From NCBI RefSeq assembly GCF_030269925.1, contig NC_085117.1:9300731-9364730 (forward strand): a stretch of 64,000 nucleotides of DNA, in the 5' to 3' direction. A model generated the notes under the pieces. It was not told where the DNA came from, did no database searches, and saw only the letters and a program-made list of their open reading frames with translations. Below are positions 1 to 11,918 of the stretch, piece after piece; the stretch's first letter is position 1; each line of letters starts with the position of its first letter. The stretch is from Bombyx mori. Its lineage: Eukaryota > Arthropoda > Insecta > Lepidoptera > Bombycidae. The position numbers and the translations under genes are program-made.

Positions 1-1419
1 AAAATATATCTTTGAATAAATTTCGATTGTGTGTTAAGTATCTACATTTGGCTCTTTTGGTTGCCGAGGACTGCAGCAGACAGATACATTCCTGACATTT
101 TCATTTACGTAAATTAGTTTTGATGTGAAACATCTATAGCCGCACGTAAAACCGATTACTGGCGTGGCGACGCGTCGCCATGCGCAATCAACTGTGTGAT
201 TCTCTCTGTGTTTTACTTGAAAACAAATTATTTTTTCGTAATATTTTATTTTATCATTATGACATATTTAGTTCCTATCACGATCTGTTCTTTTTTGCAT
301 ATTACTTTTACAAAATAATGTCGATGTTTCACATCTGCCAGGCGGCCCGTGACGGCTCACATTTTTTTTCCTACCTAAGCTCTAATAATTGCTCTAATGG
401 GTGGACGAGCTCATGGTCCACCTGGTGTGAAGTCATTACCGGAGCCCATTAACATCAACAACGTAAATGCCGCCACCCACCTTGAGTTCTAGTTGTTCCA
501 GTACAAAGGCTGCCCGCCCTTCAAACAGACACGCGTTCTTTCTTCACGGCAGTAATAGGCAGGGTGGTGGTACCTGCCCGAGGGGGTCACAAACCGCCCT
601 ACCATCAGTAATTACGCAAATTAGAATTTTTGCGGGCATGATTTTCATTGCACGATGTTATTTCTTCACCGTGGAAATCAATCATGAACATTTGTTTGTG
701 CGTAGTGAGATTAAATGTTGACATTTTAATCAACAAAATATAAATTACTAACCGTAAAAGTAGTTTTGTGTCTATAACTCGCGAAGAAAATACCAAAAAT
801 CACTAATATAAATTTTAAGCAAATTTTCGTATTGTACTCTTTTTGTGAACTTTTAATGACTTACCTACACTACATTTGAAAAAAATATCAATCACTAATT
901 TATTTCATAACATATTTAAAAGATATTAAATTTTATATTGATCAAACCAAACTAATTCGATAACAAAAACATGAGGTCGTATATCATAAAAATGAAAAAC
1001 AACGAATTGAACCGTATTCATAGGGCCGAAAGTTTGTTTTAAGTCCATCCGTCATTTCTGTACATACAGTTCCCAAACAATAACTGATAAAAATATATTC
1101 AAAACTATTTAACTATATTTTTTCTTCATATTATGCCTAAGCTTGCTGTAACAATTAATCAACAGTAGGATTCTAGTTTAGGCACCTTCGTTTGTTAAAA
1201 AGTTTCGAATTCTATTCTCAATTCATATCACTTATTCGAAAGTTTCTCTTCACTTTCAAAACTTTTTTAAGCCTAGTCGAAGCAGATTACCTTTATAAGA
1301 TCCTCTTGCAATATTAAACACATAATAGCAGCAATTTTAAATAATAATATAAACAAACTTAAATATACCGATAATTATAACCTGTAAAAAAAAACAAATT
1401 TGATCAACGACAAACTTAC

Positions 1420-1489
1420 CATCTTTGACGTTTTTCGAAGATTGCGAAGACGATACCCCGGGAACATTTTTATCACTAGCACAGTACAT
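1420..1489 (-). CDS. Possible first coding exon of a divergent minus-strand gene
   Basis: On the minus strand an ATG at 1489 opens 23 codons (MYCASDKNVPGVSSS, then QSSKNVKD) that run into a consensus donor, G|GTAAGT, at 1420/1419. The exon would end in phase 1. It lies about 1 kb upstream of ICA69 on the opposite strand, so a divergent promoter is possible. A candidate downstream acceptor (CTGCAG at 76-71) leads into a frame that stays open to the window edge, but only in a phase that does not join directly to this exon; another exon would be needed. I do not recognise the peptide. A chance ATG-plus-donor is a real alternative. Confidence 0.3.
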
Positions 1490-1929
1490 TTTAATTATTA
1501 TCACACTTTTGTGGCGGAACAGTGGTTCTCATCTAAAAAAATAACACATATTATTTTCGAAATAGTTTGATAAACATTAGATTGACGGACACGAAACGCG
1601 GCAGCCATTCCACATTCCGGTTGTAAATATCATATCATAGACAATTTTTCACTTGGCTTACCATTTTTAATTTAACCAGAGCAAAGGTTAGCATTTGAAA
1701 AAGCTATAATACTATAGAGATTTCAAAGAAAATTCATAATTCAATGTAATTATTAAACTGGATGTAAATTGAACCATAAATTGACTATGACAAATCCGAT
1801 CTAATCTTTTTGTTTTTTTTTTGTTTATATATAATGCCAATGTTAAAACTGGCTTGCAAACAAATGTCTAATAATTATTCTAGTGTGCAAGTAGTTTGTC
1901 GACATATATTTTAGGTGTAAAATATATTA

Positions 1930-2040
1930 TTTTATTGCCCGTGCAGGCAGACGAGCATACGGTCCATCTGATAGTGAATTAACGCAGTGGCTATAATAAT
2001 AGTACCAAGTATAGACGAAATCTACTCTAGTGGCGGGCGG
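1930..2040 (-). repeat. Diverged LINE 3'-tail fragment (family B)
   Basis: The text 'attgcccgtgcaggcagac' followed by 'gagcatacggtccatctga' matches the 3' tail of the LINE whose longer copy lies at 27480-28058. The match fades after about 100 bp. The fragment sits in the presumed 5' flank of ICA69. Confidence 0.6.
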
Positions 2041-2494
2041 TGCGATTGTTAAAAACGAGACGATGATATCATCTCAAAAAATTCCTCAGAGCACTCCTTC
2101 TCAAGATATATCGGTTATAAATAACAAAAACTTTCATTCATTCCAGAATGTTCAAGATCCACTCAGCCTTTTAGATGTTTTTTTTTGTTTGGTATTGAAA
2201 TAAACAATTACCAAACACCATTGCTACTGTTGTGTATCATATAATGAAATATAATATAAATATAGCTTTGTTTTGCTTTTTATCGTTGTAAATTAAACAT
2301 TTATTTTTATGTGCATTGGATTGGAACATGAAAGTGTCATTGTCAGTTTCTGTTAAGTGCATTATCTATGGTTCCTGTCATTGCAAATACAAATGATATG
2401 AAAATTATTGATAATATTTTATTTTCGGCAATTTCAAAAACTTTTAATTTGTGATAATACGACAGAAACAAATCAAAGTATCAGTACAGTGAAG

Positions 2495-5400
2495 ATGATG
2501 CAGCATCAATATTGGGTTACTAAAAAGACTGTTCTGAAAAAGCTGGGAACTAAAGAAGACGAATGTATCGTTTCTTCCGACGCCGAACTGGACGCGAAAT
2601 TAGAGTTATTCCGATCAATATCTGACAGCTGTTTGCAATTACAACGCGTATTAGACCAATACCAAGAGCGAATATGTATTCTGGCTCAAGAAGAAAATGC
2701 TTTGGGGAAATTTCTCCGAGATTCTGGAAAAAACGCTGACGCGTCAGGGAAACACATGATTTCCGCTGGAAAAGCGATATCATACTGTGGGCAGCAGCGG
2801 CTATCAATTAGATCGCCATTGCTAAGGCTTTATCATGAAGTGGAAACATTTCGAGGTCGAGCTGTGAGTGATATGCGAGCTACTGTGTCTGCCATGGAGA
2901 AGGCGAGATTAGAGTATCGTGCAGCATTGAGTTGGATGAAATCGACAAGTGCTCAGCTAGACCCTGATACAGGTCGTGGCCTCGATAATTTCCGAAAGGC
3001 ACAACGTCAAGTACGTGAGAGTAAAAAAATATTTGATAAATTGACACTTGATGTACTGCAAAAGGTAAATTAATAATCAAATTTACTACTAAATAATTTT
3101 CTTTTCTATGTAAATTATTGTAATGAATAGTTTTGTTGCAGCATTTTTATTACTTAAACAAAATTAAGCTTAAAATTATTTTCTTTCAAATTTTTTATAA
3201 CTTTGTGAAGTTCCAGCACTGAGTTTGTCTTTGAGTATATATTATGAATCTTTACAGATTGATCTGTTAGCAGCAGCACGATGCAACATGTTTTCACATG
3301 TGTTATCAAATTACCAAGCTTCATTTGTAACATTTGTTACTAAAGTATCTCAAACTTTAGAAGCAACAGCAGATTCTATGAATAATAATCCACAGTATGA
3401 ATTCTGCATACTAAAAGAACTTTCACAAAGTTTGGGAGAGAGCGAGACTAAGGAGGTGGTGCCCCAAGATAAAGATCAGATGCTGTTTTTCCAGGTGAAT
3501 AGCATACTTTGCGATATTTGTACTATTGAAATTTCCATTGTAGATCTATAGTTTTATAAGTTAGCCTTATTTATCAGATTGCATAGATATATGAGATTTG
3601 ACGTGATACTTGGGAGTAAGTAATAATAGTTTATTTCCAAAAAGAGATACATAAGCTGATAAAAATCTGATTATTGTTCATTTGATTTTTAATATAAAAT
3701 TCCATAACTTTATCTTCTAGCTGTACTTGTACCTGCTACTGCATTTTTATTCTTATTTAAAAAATAATATCCCTCAAATATGCTATTGTTATTGTCTCAA
3801 CTGTGAAACAATCGGTTCCATCGTTTGGTCACTATGATGCAATTTAAGATGCCTAACACACTAATGGAGGCTTTTAAATTGAATAATGACAGAGGTAAAA
3901 TTGCTTTGGAAAATTCTCATTTCAAGAAAGCAAAATCAACTTTTTAATTTTATAAACTGATAGAACACATGTTTATAAGTTATTTGAATAATAATTCTAA
4001 TTTTCTTTAAATTTTTGGTAAAGCCACTTCAATTCTAAATATGCGATAATCATAAAATTGATCACATAATATTTTTGTATAATGAGTGACATAATTGTAT
4101 TAGTGATTAAATATCTTAAATAAATATTTTTGAAAAATAGCTGTGAGACATATCCTACAACTAACTTTATACATAAACTTAATTCTCAATAGTAAGTAAT
4201 GTTTCTACTAAGAATATTGTACAATAAAATAAAATAAATATAATATTTATATATAATGTGATAAATTCAATAATGTGAAAAATCCCCAGAACTGCCTTTA
4301 CAACTATTTAACCATCTGCAGTTTACAACCAAACAATACAGAATATTTGTTATAATTTCAGGATGAATATAAAGACGAGAAACCGAAAAACGTGAACTTA
4401 GATAAGCAACTTTCCAATGAAAAATCATCAACACTTGACAACAAAGAAGGGATCGCTTCTGTAAATCTGGTAGATACAAATCTAGTAAATACAGAAACAG
4501 AAGAAAATGTAGGAGGAACACTTTCAGATTTGGCTGGGTTGCATCTAGGCTGTGGTGATGGACAGTCCAACTTTGGTGCTTTTATGCCATCTCAACTGTT
4601 GCAAGTGAGTTTTTTTTGCTTAGATGGTTGGACAAACCTACCCGATGTAAAGTGGTTCTAAAGTGCTCTTACACTGCTTTTTTTTTTCTTTTTCCTACCG
4701 GATCGGAAATGCCACCCACTGAGAAGATCCAGCGAGAAACTCAGTGGGCTGTGCCTGTGAATTAATTCACGTCCTCGGTGACCGGGGTTACACTGCAACA
4801 ATTGCTCTACCCTTCAAACAGAAACTCCTTACTGTTTCATGGCAGAAATGGGTGGTACCAACCTACCTGTGCGGGCTCATATATATATATATTTTTTTTT
4901 ATTGCTTACATGGGTGGACGAGCTCACAGCCCACCTGGTGTTAAGTGGTTACTGGAGCCCATAGACATCCACAACGTAAATGCGCCACCCACCTTGAGAT
5001 ACAAGTTCTAAGGTCTCAAGTATAGTTACAACGGCTGCCCCACCCTTCAAACCGAAACGCATTACTGCTTCACGGCAGAAATAGGCAGGGTGGTGGTACC
5101 CACCCGCGCGGACTCACAAGAGGTCCTACCACCAGTAACTCCCTACCACCATGAATTACACCAATTATAAGTTTTACAGATTTGATTTTCACTACACAAT
5201 GTTATTTCGTCACTGGCATTGAATGAATTAAACACCAGCATAATTGCATCACTCGATACGAATGCATGGGGGGTTCTCATCTTTTTGGGCCACAATGACT
5301 TCTTTTGCATATTTTTTATTAAATTAAACTTTAAGTGTTACTGCACTAATCTGGCCCCATCAAATTTATTCACCTTGTCTTTTTATGTTCATCGTTTTTT

Positions 5401-6017
5401 TTATTTTTTTATTTTTATTGCCCTTGTAGGCAGACGAGCATACGGCCCACCTGACGGTGAGTGGTTACCGTCGCCCATGGACTTCAGCAATGCCAGGGGC
5501 AGAGCCAAGCCGCTGCCTACCGCTAGCTACCGTAGCTATACTTTGCTGTTTAGAGGAAGAGACAGCCATTATATAATACAATATCATAGAGAGTTCAGCC
5601 TCTTGTACCAAGGTAGATAGAGTTAGAGTCATATATGTCTATGGATTCTAATAACTACTTAACACCACAGCTGTGGTTTTATTTATTATAACTATATTTA
5701 TGACTATTGTTGATTTAAATGCACAATTAGAGTTTTGTGTGAATTTAAAACAGTGAATCGTCATTCATTATCGATTTGACAACTAAACATAATTTTTCCA
5801 GGACTTGACTTCTCCAAATATTCTGCAAGGACCATTAGCACCGACCAGCACTAACAATAACCAACCAAAGAACGCAGATAACATAGTGAAACCTAATTTA
5901 CCAGATCCGAAAAAAAGTGATAAAGATGCATGGTTTAAGCTATTTGCTGAATTGGATCCACTTGCTAATCCTGACAATTTACCGGGTACAAATAGCAACC
6001 AGAGTCATGCGGCTTAA
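2495..6017 (+). CDS. ICA1: Islet cell autoantigen 1 homologue (ICA69), arfaptin-homology domain protein
   Basis: Four exons join in phase 0 at GT/AG sites: 2495-3064, 3258-3494, 4362-4604, 5802-6017 (stop TAA 6015-6017), giving 421 residues from the ATG at 2495. Exons 1-2 encode the arfaptin-homology/BAR domain: the start MMQHQYWVTKK and the run DAELDAKLELF match ICA69, and IDLLAAARCNM corresponds to the vertebrate DLLGASRCNL. Exon 3 is acidic and polar and ends FGAFMPSQLLQ. Exon 4 holds the conserved ICA69 C-terminus AWFKLFAELDPLANPDNL. The family binds Rab2 and curved membranes at the Golgi and in dense-core vesicle biogenesis. The same frame is open upstream to an ATG at 2408, and the residues just before 2495 still resemble ICA69, so an additional 5' coding exon probably exists that I could not place. 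Introns hold several SINE and LINE fragments. Confidence 0.92.
4680..4760 (-). repeat. LINE family C 3'-end fragment
   Basis: 'accggatcggaaatgccacc' and 'gagaaactcagtgggctgtg' match the 3' UTR of the jockey-like LINE at 59046-60389. It lies in ICA69 intron 3 and runs directly into a family A fragment (about 4770-4885), making a mosaic. Confidence 0.7.
4770..5215 (-). repeat. Two adjoining SINE-like family A copies
   Basis: A partial copy (about 4770-4885) abuts a more complete one (4893-5215) whose poly-T marks the 3' tail on the minus strand. Diagnostic blocks are 'gggtggacgagctcacagcc' and 'cttcacggcagaaataggca'. Both lie in ICA69 intron 3. Confidence 0.8.
5395..5560 (-). repeat. LINE family B 3' tail
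   Basis: 'gcccttgtaggcagacgagc' followed by 'cccatggacttcagcaatgc' matches the 3' end of the LINE at 27480-28058. The poly-T at the left edge marks the retroposed 3' end. It lies in ICA69 intron 3. Confidence 0.75.
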
Positions 6018-6145
6018 AATCAATTGTTTAAGAATTTAAAGGGTGCATTTTGAACACATTATATTGGCGTGTATTTTGGAATCATTATGAATGCTTGATA
6101 AAATACATGAGGTTGTTACAAATTTATCATTTCACATAGATAATT
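6018..6145 (+). other. ICA1: Proximal 3' UTR of ICA69
   Basis: 128 bp of AT-rich sequence between the ICA69 stop and a MITE. It holds no AATAAA; the first one downstream is inside the MITE at 6367-6372. Confidence 0.5.
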
Positions 6146-6421
6146 GAGTCGACTATTATCAAAGCCGGCAATCTGACTTTTGGACAATGATTGGTAAATC
6201 AGAAAAACGAATTATTGCCTTTGTATTCCATTGGCAGTCACAAAACTCTTCGGAACGACATCTTAGATAAATAACAGGTTAACTGTTAACCTTTATTTAA
6301 TGCAGGTTTTGAACCGTATTCTTTGAAGGAGACTATTATATTCAAATCAATCTGAATTGACATACCAATAAAAAAAATTTGTCCAAATACACAGATTGCC
6401 ACCTTTGATAATAGACGACTC
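6146..6421 (+). mobile_element. 276-bp MITE, copy 1 (family M1)
   Basis: Near-perfect terminal inverted repeats begin GAGTCGACTATTATCAAAG and end with the matching GATAATAGACGACTC. The element is flanked by a direct AATT (6142-6145 and 6422-6425), a 4-bp target-site duplication. A second copy of exactly the same length lies in opposite orientation at 13400-13675. No coding capacity is seen. It contains an AATAAA at 6367-6372. Confidence 0.85.
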
Positions 6422-6425
6422 AATT

Positions 6426-7776
6426 ATCCCTCATCTATTATACACATTTATACAACTGAGTATCTTTTTTCCCGAGTCTTTGATGAATGAAACCTTATCT
6501 TTTGTTTGGACAGCATTCACAATAATAACTTTATTTTATAAAATATAAGTTCTAATTAATATAATGCCAATTTAGATTAGGTTATTGACCAATTTATTTG
6601 GATATCAAATACCTAGTCTACATTTTTTAAAGTCTGTAATGGATTTCAACATTATACTTTCTTATCCGTCCTGCTTGCGAATGTCAATGAGTAACAAAGT
6701 GAGCAAGACTGAATGTAAAAGAAATCAGTATATTAATATTTTGCAAAACATACCAAAACCTTTAGTAAAGTTATATGGATGTATTGAAGTTACCAAAGAA
6801 TTTTAAGTATGCTATATCTACTTATTTATAAATTGTACTGTTTTATAATATAATTGTGCTAGTTTTGGATGGGTATGTTATATCAATAATTAATTGGTTT
6901 CTTTTATTGTGTTCTACATGCTATTAAATACTTTAAATTTAAATGCTTATAAAAATGTATATGGAAAATTATCATGCAGTAGCATGCTATATTGAAAATA
7001 TAATATTTTAATCAAAAATTATTAGTTAGCATTAATCGATATTAGAGAGCTTGATTATACTAATAATTAATGTGTTTATTTATCAACCTGGACTTAAAAT
7101 TGACTTAATAGTGATCATGGTTCTTTCACTACTCCAAAAGTGTTTCAAAAAAGAATCGAAAACGTAATTCTTTTAATACAATTTTTATTAGGGAAATTTA
7201 ATAGAAATCAAGATTAAAAAATATATTAAATTATATAGGTAACAAACTGCATTCGTGAAATGTAATTTGAAGTCATTCGATTTCCAATTACATAAATAGT
7301 GAACGAAAAACTGAAAAAAATGTATGAATGACATGCATACCTACATGTACCTATATAGAAGAAAAATAGTATTAAATTTGCACATTTATGCTAGTCTTAT
7401 TTCTATGTTTAAATATTCATTTTTATGGATTTTTTATTTTAGTTTTAGTAACTATTTGCATTATATTAATATTATATTTGCTAGTAGAAACTTGGATCTG
7501 TCATATTTTAATCCGCGTTTGTCTTATCCCTGTTTGTTATGATATAAAGTTGTATGCAACAAAATTATATAATTTTTTTAATTTCAATCACCCATAAACC
7601 GTTATTTAAAGTCTCAATGAGGTCAAAAAGAATTAATGTAATTCTAATATTACAAATTGACAATATTTTTCTGTCTTTCGTTATTGTTATTATATTCTAT
7701 ATTTTACATATTTTGGCTCAAGATTCACGACACTGAAATTTTATGTCATCACACCAGTCGCAAAATGTTCATAATA
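6426..7776. other. AT-rich intergenic DNA, no feature recognised
   Basis: Between the MITE and the solo LTR I see only AT-rich sequence and short chance ORFs (the longest about 70 codons, low complexity). No splice-consistent gene model or repeat could be supported. Confidence 0.5.
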
Positions 7777-7780
7777 ATAT

Positions 7781-8177
7781 TGTTTCGCCGGTAAGAGTAA
7801 CGCCATCTATCGCCGAATAGCCGAAACGAATACCAAAGGATCTAGTAAAGATATTACTAGAACGCTCGAGAAGTACAGCGCCATCCATTGTCAGATAGCG
7901 GAAGCACCCATCGAAAGTGCTCGACTTGTGAGGAATGTCCTCGACGATTCTAGGGATGTCGTATCGACTATAAAAGCGCTGCAGAGATGGCATGCAGTCA
8001 GTTAGTAATCGGAACTACTCGAAGCGAAACAGCGAACGGATCACCTGAAGTGAAGCTGAAAAAGTGAATTGAGAATTTTAAAGTGTTCTGAGTTCTGTGA
8101 GTGTTCTAAGTGATAAATACAGTTTTAAGTTGTACTTTGGTAGAACATTTATTTATCCCGGACCCCAGAGCGTAACA
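7781..8177 (+). mobile_element. Solo LTR (Gypsy-like) with 4-bp target duplication
   Basis: The 397-bp block starts TGTTTCGCC and ends GAGCGTAACA, the TG...CA ends of an LTR. It is flanked by ATAT on both sides (7777-7780 and 8178-8181). A TATAAA-containing stretch (gactataaaagcg) lies centrally, as expected for an LTR promoter. A related LTR in reverse orientation lies at 35804-38018. No internal retroviral-type genes adjoin, so this is a solo LTR left by recombination. The Gypsy assignment rests only on LTR ends and duplication length. Confidence 0.75.
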
Positions 8178-8409
8178 ATATGTATGACCTGATTGAAAAT
8201 ACACTAATTGGCCGTTTCATTCAATTCACTGACATTTTTTTGTTGAAGTATTGTTGAAGTTTGTTGAAGTTTTCAATATTTTTTTGATCTACATAAGAAA
8301 TAATTAGACCGTATAAACGCACTTGTAAACAAAACGCTAGTAAATATGGCCATTGCCAGCTGACTGACAAAACCAGTGCATGCGCAATGTAGGCGTGAGG
8401 TGATAGTTT

Positions 8410-9132
8410 CATCATCAGCCTGTATCTCTCCACTGCTGGATGTAGGCCTCTCCCATAGTCCGCCACAATGAACGATCATCCGCCTTCCGCATCCAATCTC
8501 TCCCAGCATATCGCCGCAAGTCATCGGTCCAACGGGTAGGGGGACGCCCAACGCTGCGTTTACCGGTACGCGGTCTCCAGTCCAGAACACGTCTGCTCCA
8601 TCGGCCATCGGTTCTGCGACACATATGTCCGGCCCATTGCCACTTCAGCTTGCTAATCTTTAGGACTATTTCGGTTACTTTGGTTCTTTGACGAATTTCA
8701 TCATTTCTGACTCGATCCATCAAAGAAACTCCGAGCATACACGTTTCCATAGCACGCTGAGCGACTTTGAGCTTACGGACCAAACCTACGGTTAGTGTCC
8801 ACGTTAAAGCGCCATATGTCATGACCGGCAGCACACAAGCGTTAAAAACTTTTGTCTTTAAGCATTGGGATGTAAGGGGTGGCAATGAAATCACAGCTAC
8901 TCAATAGCCAACCTCACCTGCCCGTGGTGCATCCTGCTAGCTAACAGACGGGGCCCTGGCGACCAACCGATGGCGGTATAACCATCCATAACTAGCTGTC
9001 TCTAAATAAAAACACATCAGGACATGGGCAGCAGCATGCTCTGAAGAAAGGACATAGTACTGCGGTCACCAACCCGCCTGCCAAGCGTGTTGACTACTGG
9101 CATAACCCTCCCAATGGACAAAGCAAAAAAAA
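8410..9132 (+). mobile_element. Chimeric retrocopy containing an antisense LINE fragment
   Basis: The segment is bracketed by an 11-bp direct repeat GGTGATAGTTT (8399-8409 and 9133-9143) and ends on the plus strand in A8, so it was retroposed as a plus-sense transcript. Its left two thirds (8415-8894) read on the minus strand as the C-terminal end of a non-LTR retrotransposon reverse transcriptase: VFNACVLPVMTYGALTWTLT, then the W..HM.RR.DGRW..RVLDWRPR.GKR..GRPP.RW region of the RTE-type pol tail. The right third (about 8895-9125) is unrelated sequence I do not recognise. Confidence 0.7.
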
Positions 9133-9289
9133 GGTGATAGTTTGCTAGATATAAAATACATAATTAATAATTGGGAATTTAATTGTTTTTATGACCGAAC
9201 AATCACCAATAGTCGTCGAACAAACGATAATTGATAAAAATGAATTAATCTCAGCGATAAAAATAAAGATATCTAGTAAGGAGGGGCAA

Positions 9290-9840
9290 CTTACGGGTGA
9301 TAATTTGCTTAATTAGTTATAAATAAATAAAAGACGAACAAACAATTTTTACAATTTCTAACATTAACGAACAAATAATTAAAAATTAAAAAAAGTGTGT
9401 GTGTCCGCTCCGACGCACGACTGGAGTTTACTGGATATAAAAAATTAAACGAAACAATACGAGAAATAGTTCTATATTACGACAACACGATACACTACAG
9501 ATTATTAACAAATTAACGAGACACAAAACAAACGACTAACAAATATATGAAAATACAATAATGAGAGAAACGCGCGATCAGTACGAGGCTTTGTGGCGGA
9601 CTGCCGGCGCAGCAGCCCGGCGTCACCTGCAATAACGCGGCCGCGCGTTGGCTCCTGATTGGCGCGCGCACGCATCACGCAATCAGGAGCCAATCAGGCG
9701 CATAACGCATTTCGTGTGACATGCTAGTACGATTTTGATTGGCGCGCGCACGCATCACGCAATCAGGAGCCAATCAGGCGCATAACGCATTTCGTGTGAC
9801 ATGCTAGTACGATTTTGGTCCCCATAATTTTCATACCCCG
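9290..9840 (-). repeat. LTR-like region with an 80-bp tandem duplication
   Basis: The block GATTGGCGCGCGCACGCATC... is repeated exactly with an 80-bp period (9657-9736, 9737-9816). Each unit contains CAATCAGGAGCC, the inverse of GGCTCCTGATTG at 9649-9660, so hairpins are possible. The surrounding sequence on the minus strand resembles an LTR with a GC-rich head and AT-rich tail, but I found no partner LTR or genes, so the classification is weak. Confidence 0.45.
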
Positions 9841-11320
9841 GGCCTATATATGTAAATCGATTCTAAAGGAGTAAACTCCAAAAAATCAGAAAATAGAAAA
9901 AAAGGGGAGCCAAATTCACTGAGCCGTATGTACCATACCTATATCTAAACCAATGAAGTAGGAAACCTATGGAAATGAAACGTCAACCAAAATTTCGTGC
10001 CACTGTGACGTCATCTGGCCACAAAACATGGCGGCTTTAGTGCTGTACAAAAGATTTCAATGTTATCAGGTTTTATCGATAAACGTTCTTGGCTCATTTT
10101 ATTTTAAATATTGTTGAGTATTATTTATTTGTAGAATTTATACTTTAATGGGAAGTAAGTAGGTATATTGCTATGTGCAAATATGATATGATTTAGATGG
10201 GTGAAATCTAAGACAAGTTCGTCCTTCGAATTTGCCAAGTAAACGATATGATGATTTTTAAAAGTTGCTACACTGATTTTATAAAGTTGTCGTTTGTCGC
10301 AAAACATAAAGATATGGCGTAGTTCAAAGCCATCAGCCCATTACTAGCATGCTAAATGTTATCGTATTTTGAGTACGTGTTTTTCTTAGACTATAACAAT
10401 CTTTTTTAAATGTTTTGCTGACTCTAAAGTCGTAACATACTACCGCAGCGCACCCCAAGGAAGGTGCGCCGCACCATTTGAATCACTTTCGCTTGAGAGT
10501 GATTCAAATTTTAAACTTATCAAGGGACCGCGTGAAAAAAAAAACACCTACAGAACATTTATTCATTAATTACAAACGTCATTCCTTGTGACTTCCTCTC
10601 TAAAATCACTTAATTATTAAATATTTAACAAATTTACAATAGTGTTTTACTCACTGCGGAATAAAACTATTTTATTTAAATGGTTCCGAAGAGATTTTGT
10701 CGGTAGCCTTTTTCCCGAAATATCTAAACAGAATGTCTAAATATGTTTTGATGACATATTTTAAAGTGGTATTTATGATTAGTGTCATGATCAACAGATT
10801 CCGACCGAAAAATGGATTTTTCGGATGAGGGCTCCATAATGAATTTAAATACACATAGATAATAGTTTTAGGGCATCGACTTTCTTGAGATCCTATAAAA
10901 TACGTTTTAATTATTATTTTTGTATGTTTTAAGCATGATAAATTATGAAATTTTATATAATCAATCATATTAAATCGATATCAAAGTCAATAAATAATGT
11001 ACAACCCAAAACAGACGGCCGAACTGACGTGACAATGACATTTGGCGCGCTAAACATGGCGGATTTTCGGCCTCATTAGACGAAGACGGAGATATTTACG
11101 TATATTCATGTTTCATTTTATGTACGCACTGAAATACTGTTATATTGTTTTCCTGCGAGTTAAAGTGCTGAGTAAGAACGAGATAGATATATGTTTATGT
11201 ATGTGCCTTCAAAATGGGTGCTATTTATATAAGCAATTGTACGTATAGAACAATATGTCGTGTCCCTACTATATAGGTCTATGATCTAAACAAATTAATT
11301 TTTGACAAATCACAGAGTAG
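9841..11320. other. Intergenic DNA with short hairpins
   Basis: No gene model can be supported. A hairpin lies at about 10477-10511 (ATTTGAATCACT / AGTGATTCAAAT). Two GC-richer stretches carry 'aaacatggcgg' (about 10024 and 11053) beside 'gacgtcat'- or 'gacgtgac'-like words. These could be parts of one old element or regulatory DNA; I cannot decide. Confidence 0.4.
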
Positions 11321-11331
11321 TATAACGTAAA

Positions 11332-11757
11332 GGACTTTTTGGCGGGAACGCGAGGAGTGAAGTTGTGTGATTTGTTTTATTTTGTCTATTTAGTGTTTAT
11401 TCAGGTTTAAATGTGTAATAATGGTGGTTTATTAACTGTTTAATATCTGTGAAAGTGCACAAATGTGGGAAAATAAAACAAAGCCACTGGACGTAACTTC
11501 TCGGGATCCTCCAAAAGTTCACTGAAAAAATCTTAGTAAATGACCATCATTTTACTGAGATTATATTTCATCCTATATCATCTCAATTCATTTCATTTAA
11601 TTTAATCCCAGTTGATTAATGTCTCAAATTAATTATCTTCATTTCATTTCAGTCCATAATATCATTTTTCATAAAAATATGAATATAAATTAAAATAAGA
11701 CCTGACTTAAAGGTCTTAGTTACCAGGTCATAAAATCCCTTAAAAAAAATTAGTTTA
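11332..11757 (+). mobile_element. SINE-like retroposon family D, copy 1
   Basis: A 426-bp unit starting GGACTTTTTGGCGGGAACG and ending CATAAAATCCCTT plus an A-rich tail. It is flanked by an 11-bp direct repeat TATAACGTAAA (11321-11331 and 11758-11768). Long target-site duplications and an A-rich 3' end show LINE-mediated insertion. Copies 2 and 3 lie at 34698-35098 and 46665-47074. No ORF or obvious A/B box was seen. It ends about 150 bp upstream of the PLA2G6 ATG. Confidence 0.82.
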
Positions 11758-11918
11758 TATAACGTAAATGTCACTAAATGTCACACATCACCGATCTGTC
11801 TGTCTGTCGTGGTTTGTCGTAAGTTAAGGTCTGTGTTTACATCATTTTTTCAATAACAATTCTTAAACTTTAATTTAATGAAAACCTGCGGTACACAATT
11901 TGAATAAAACAGATCACA

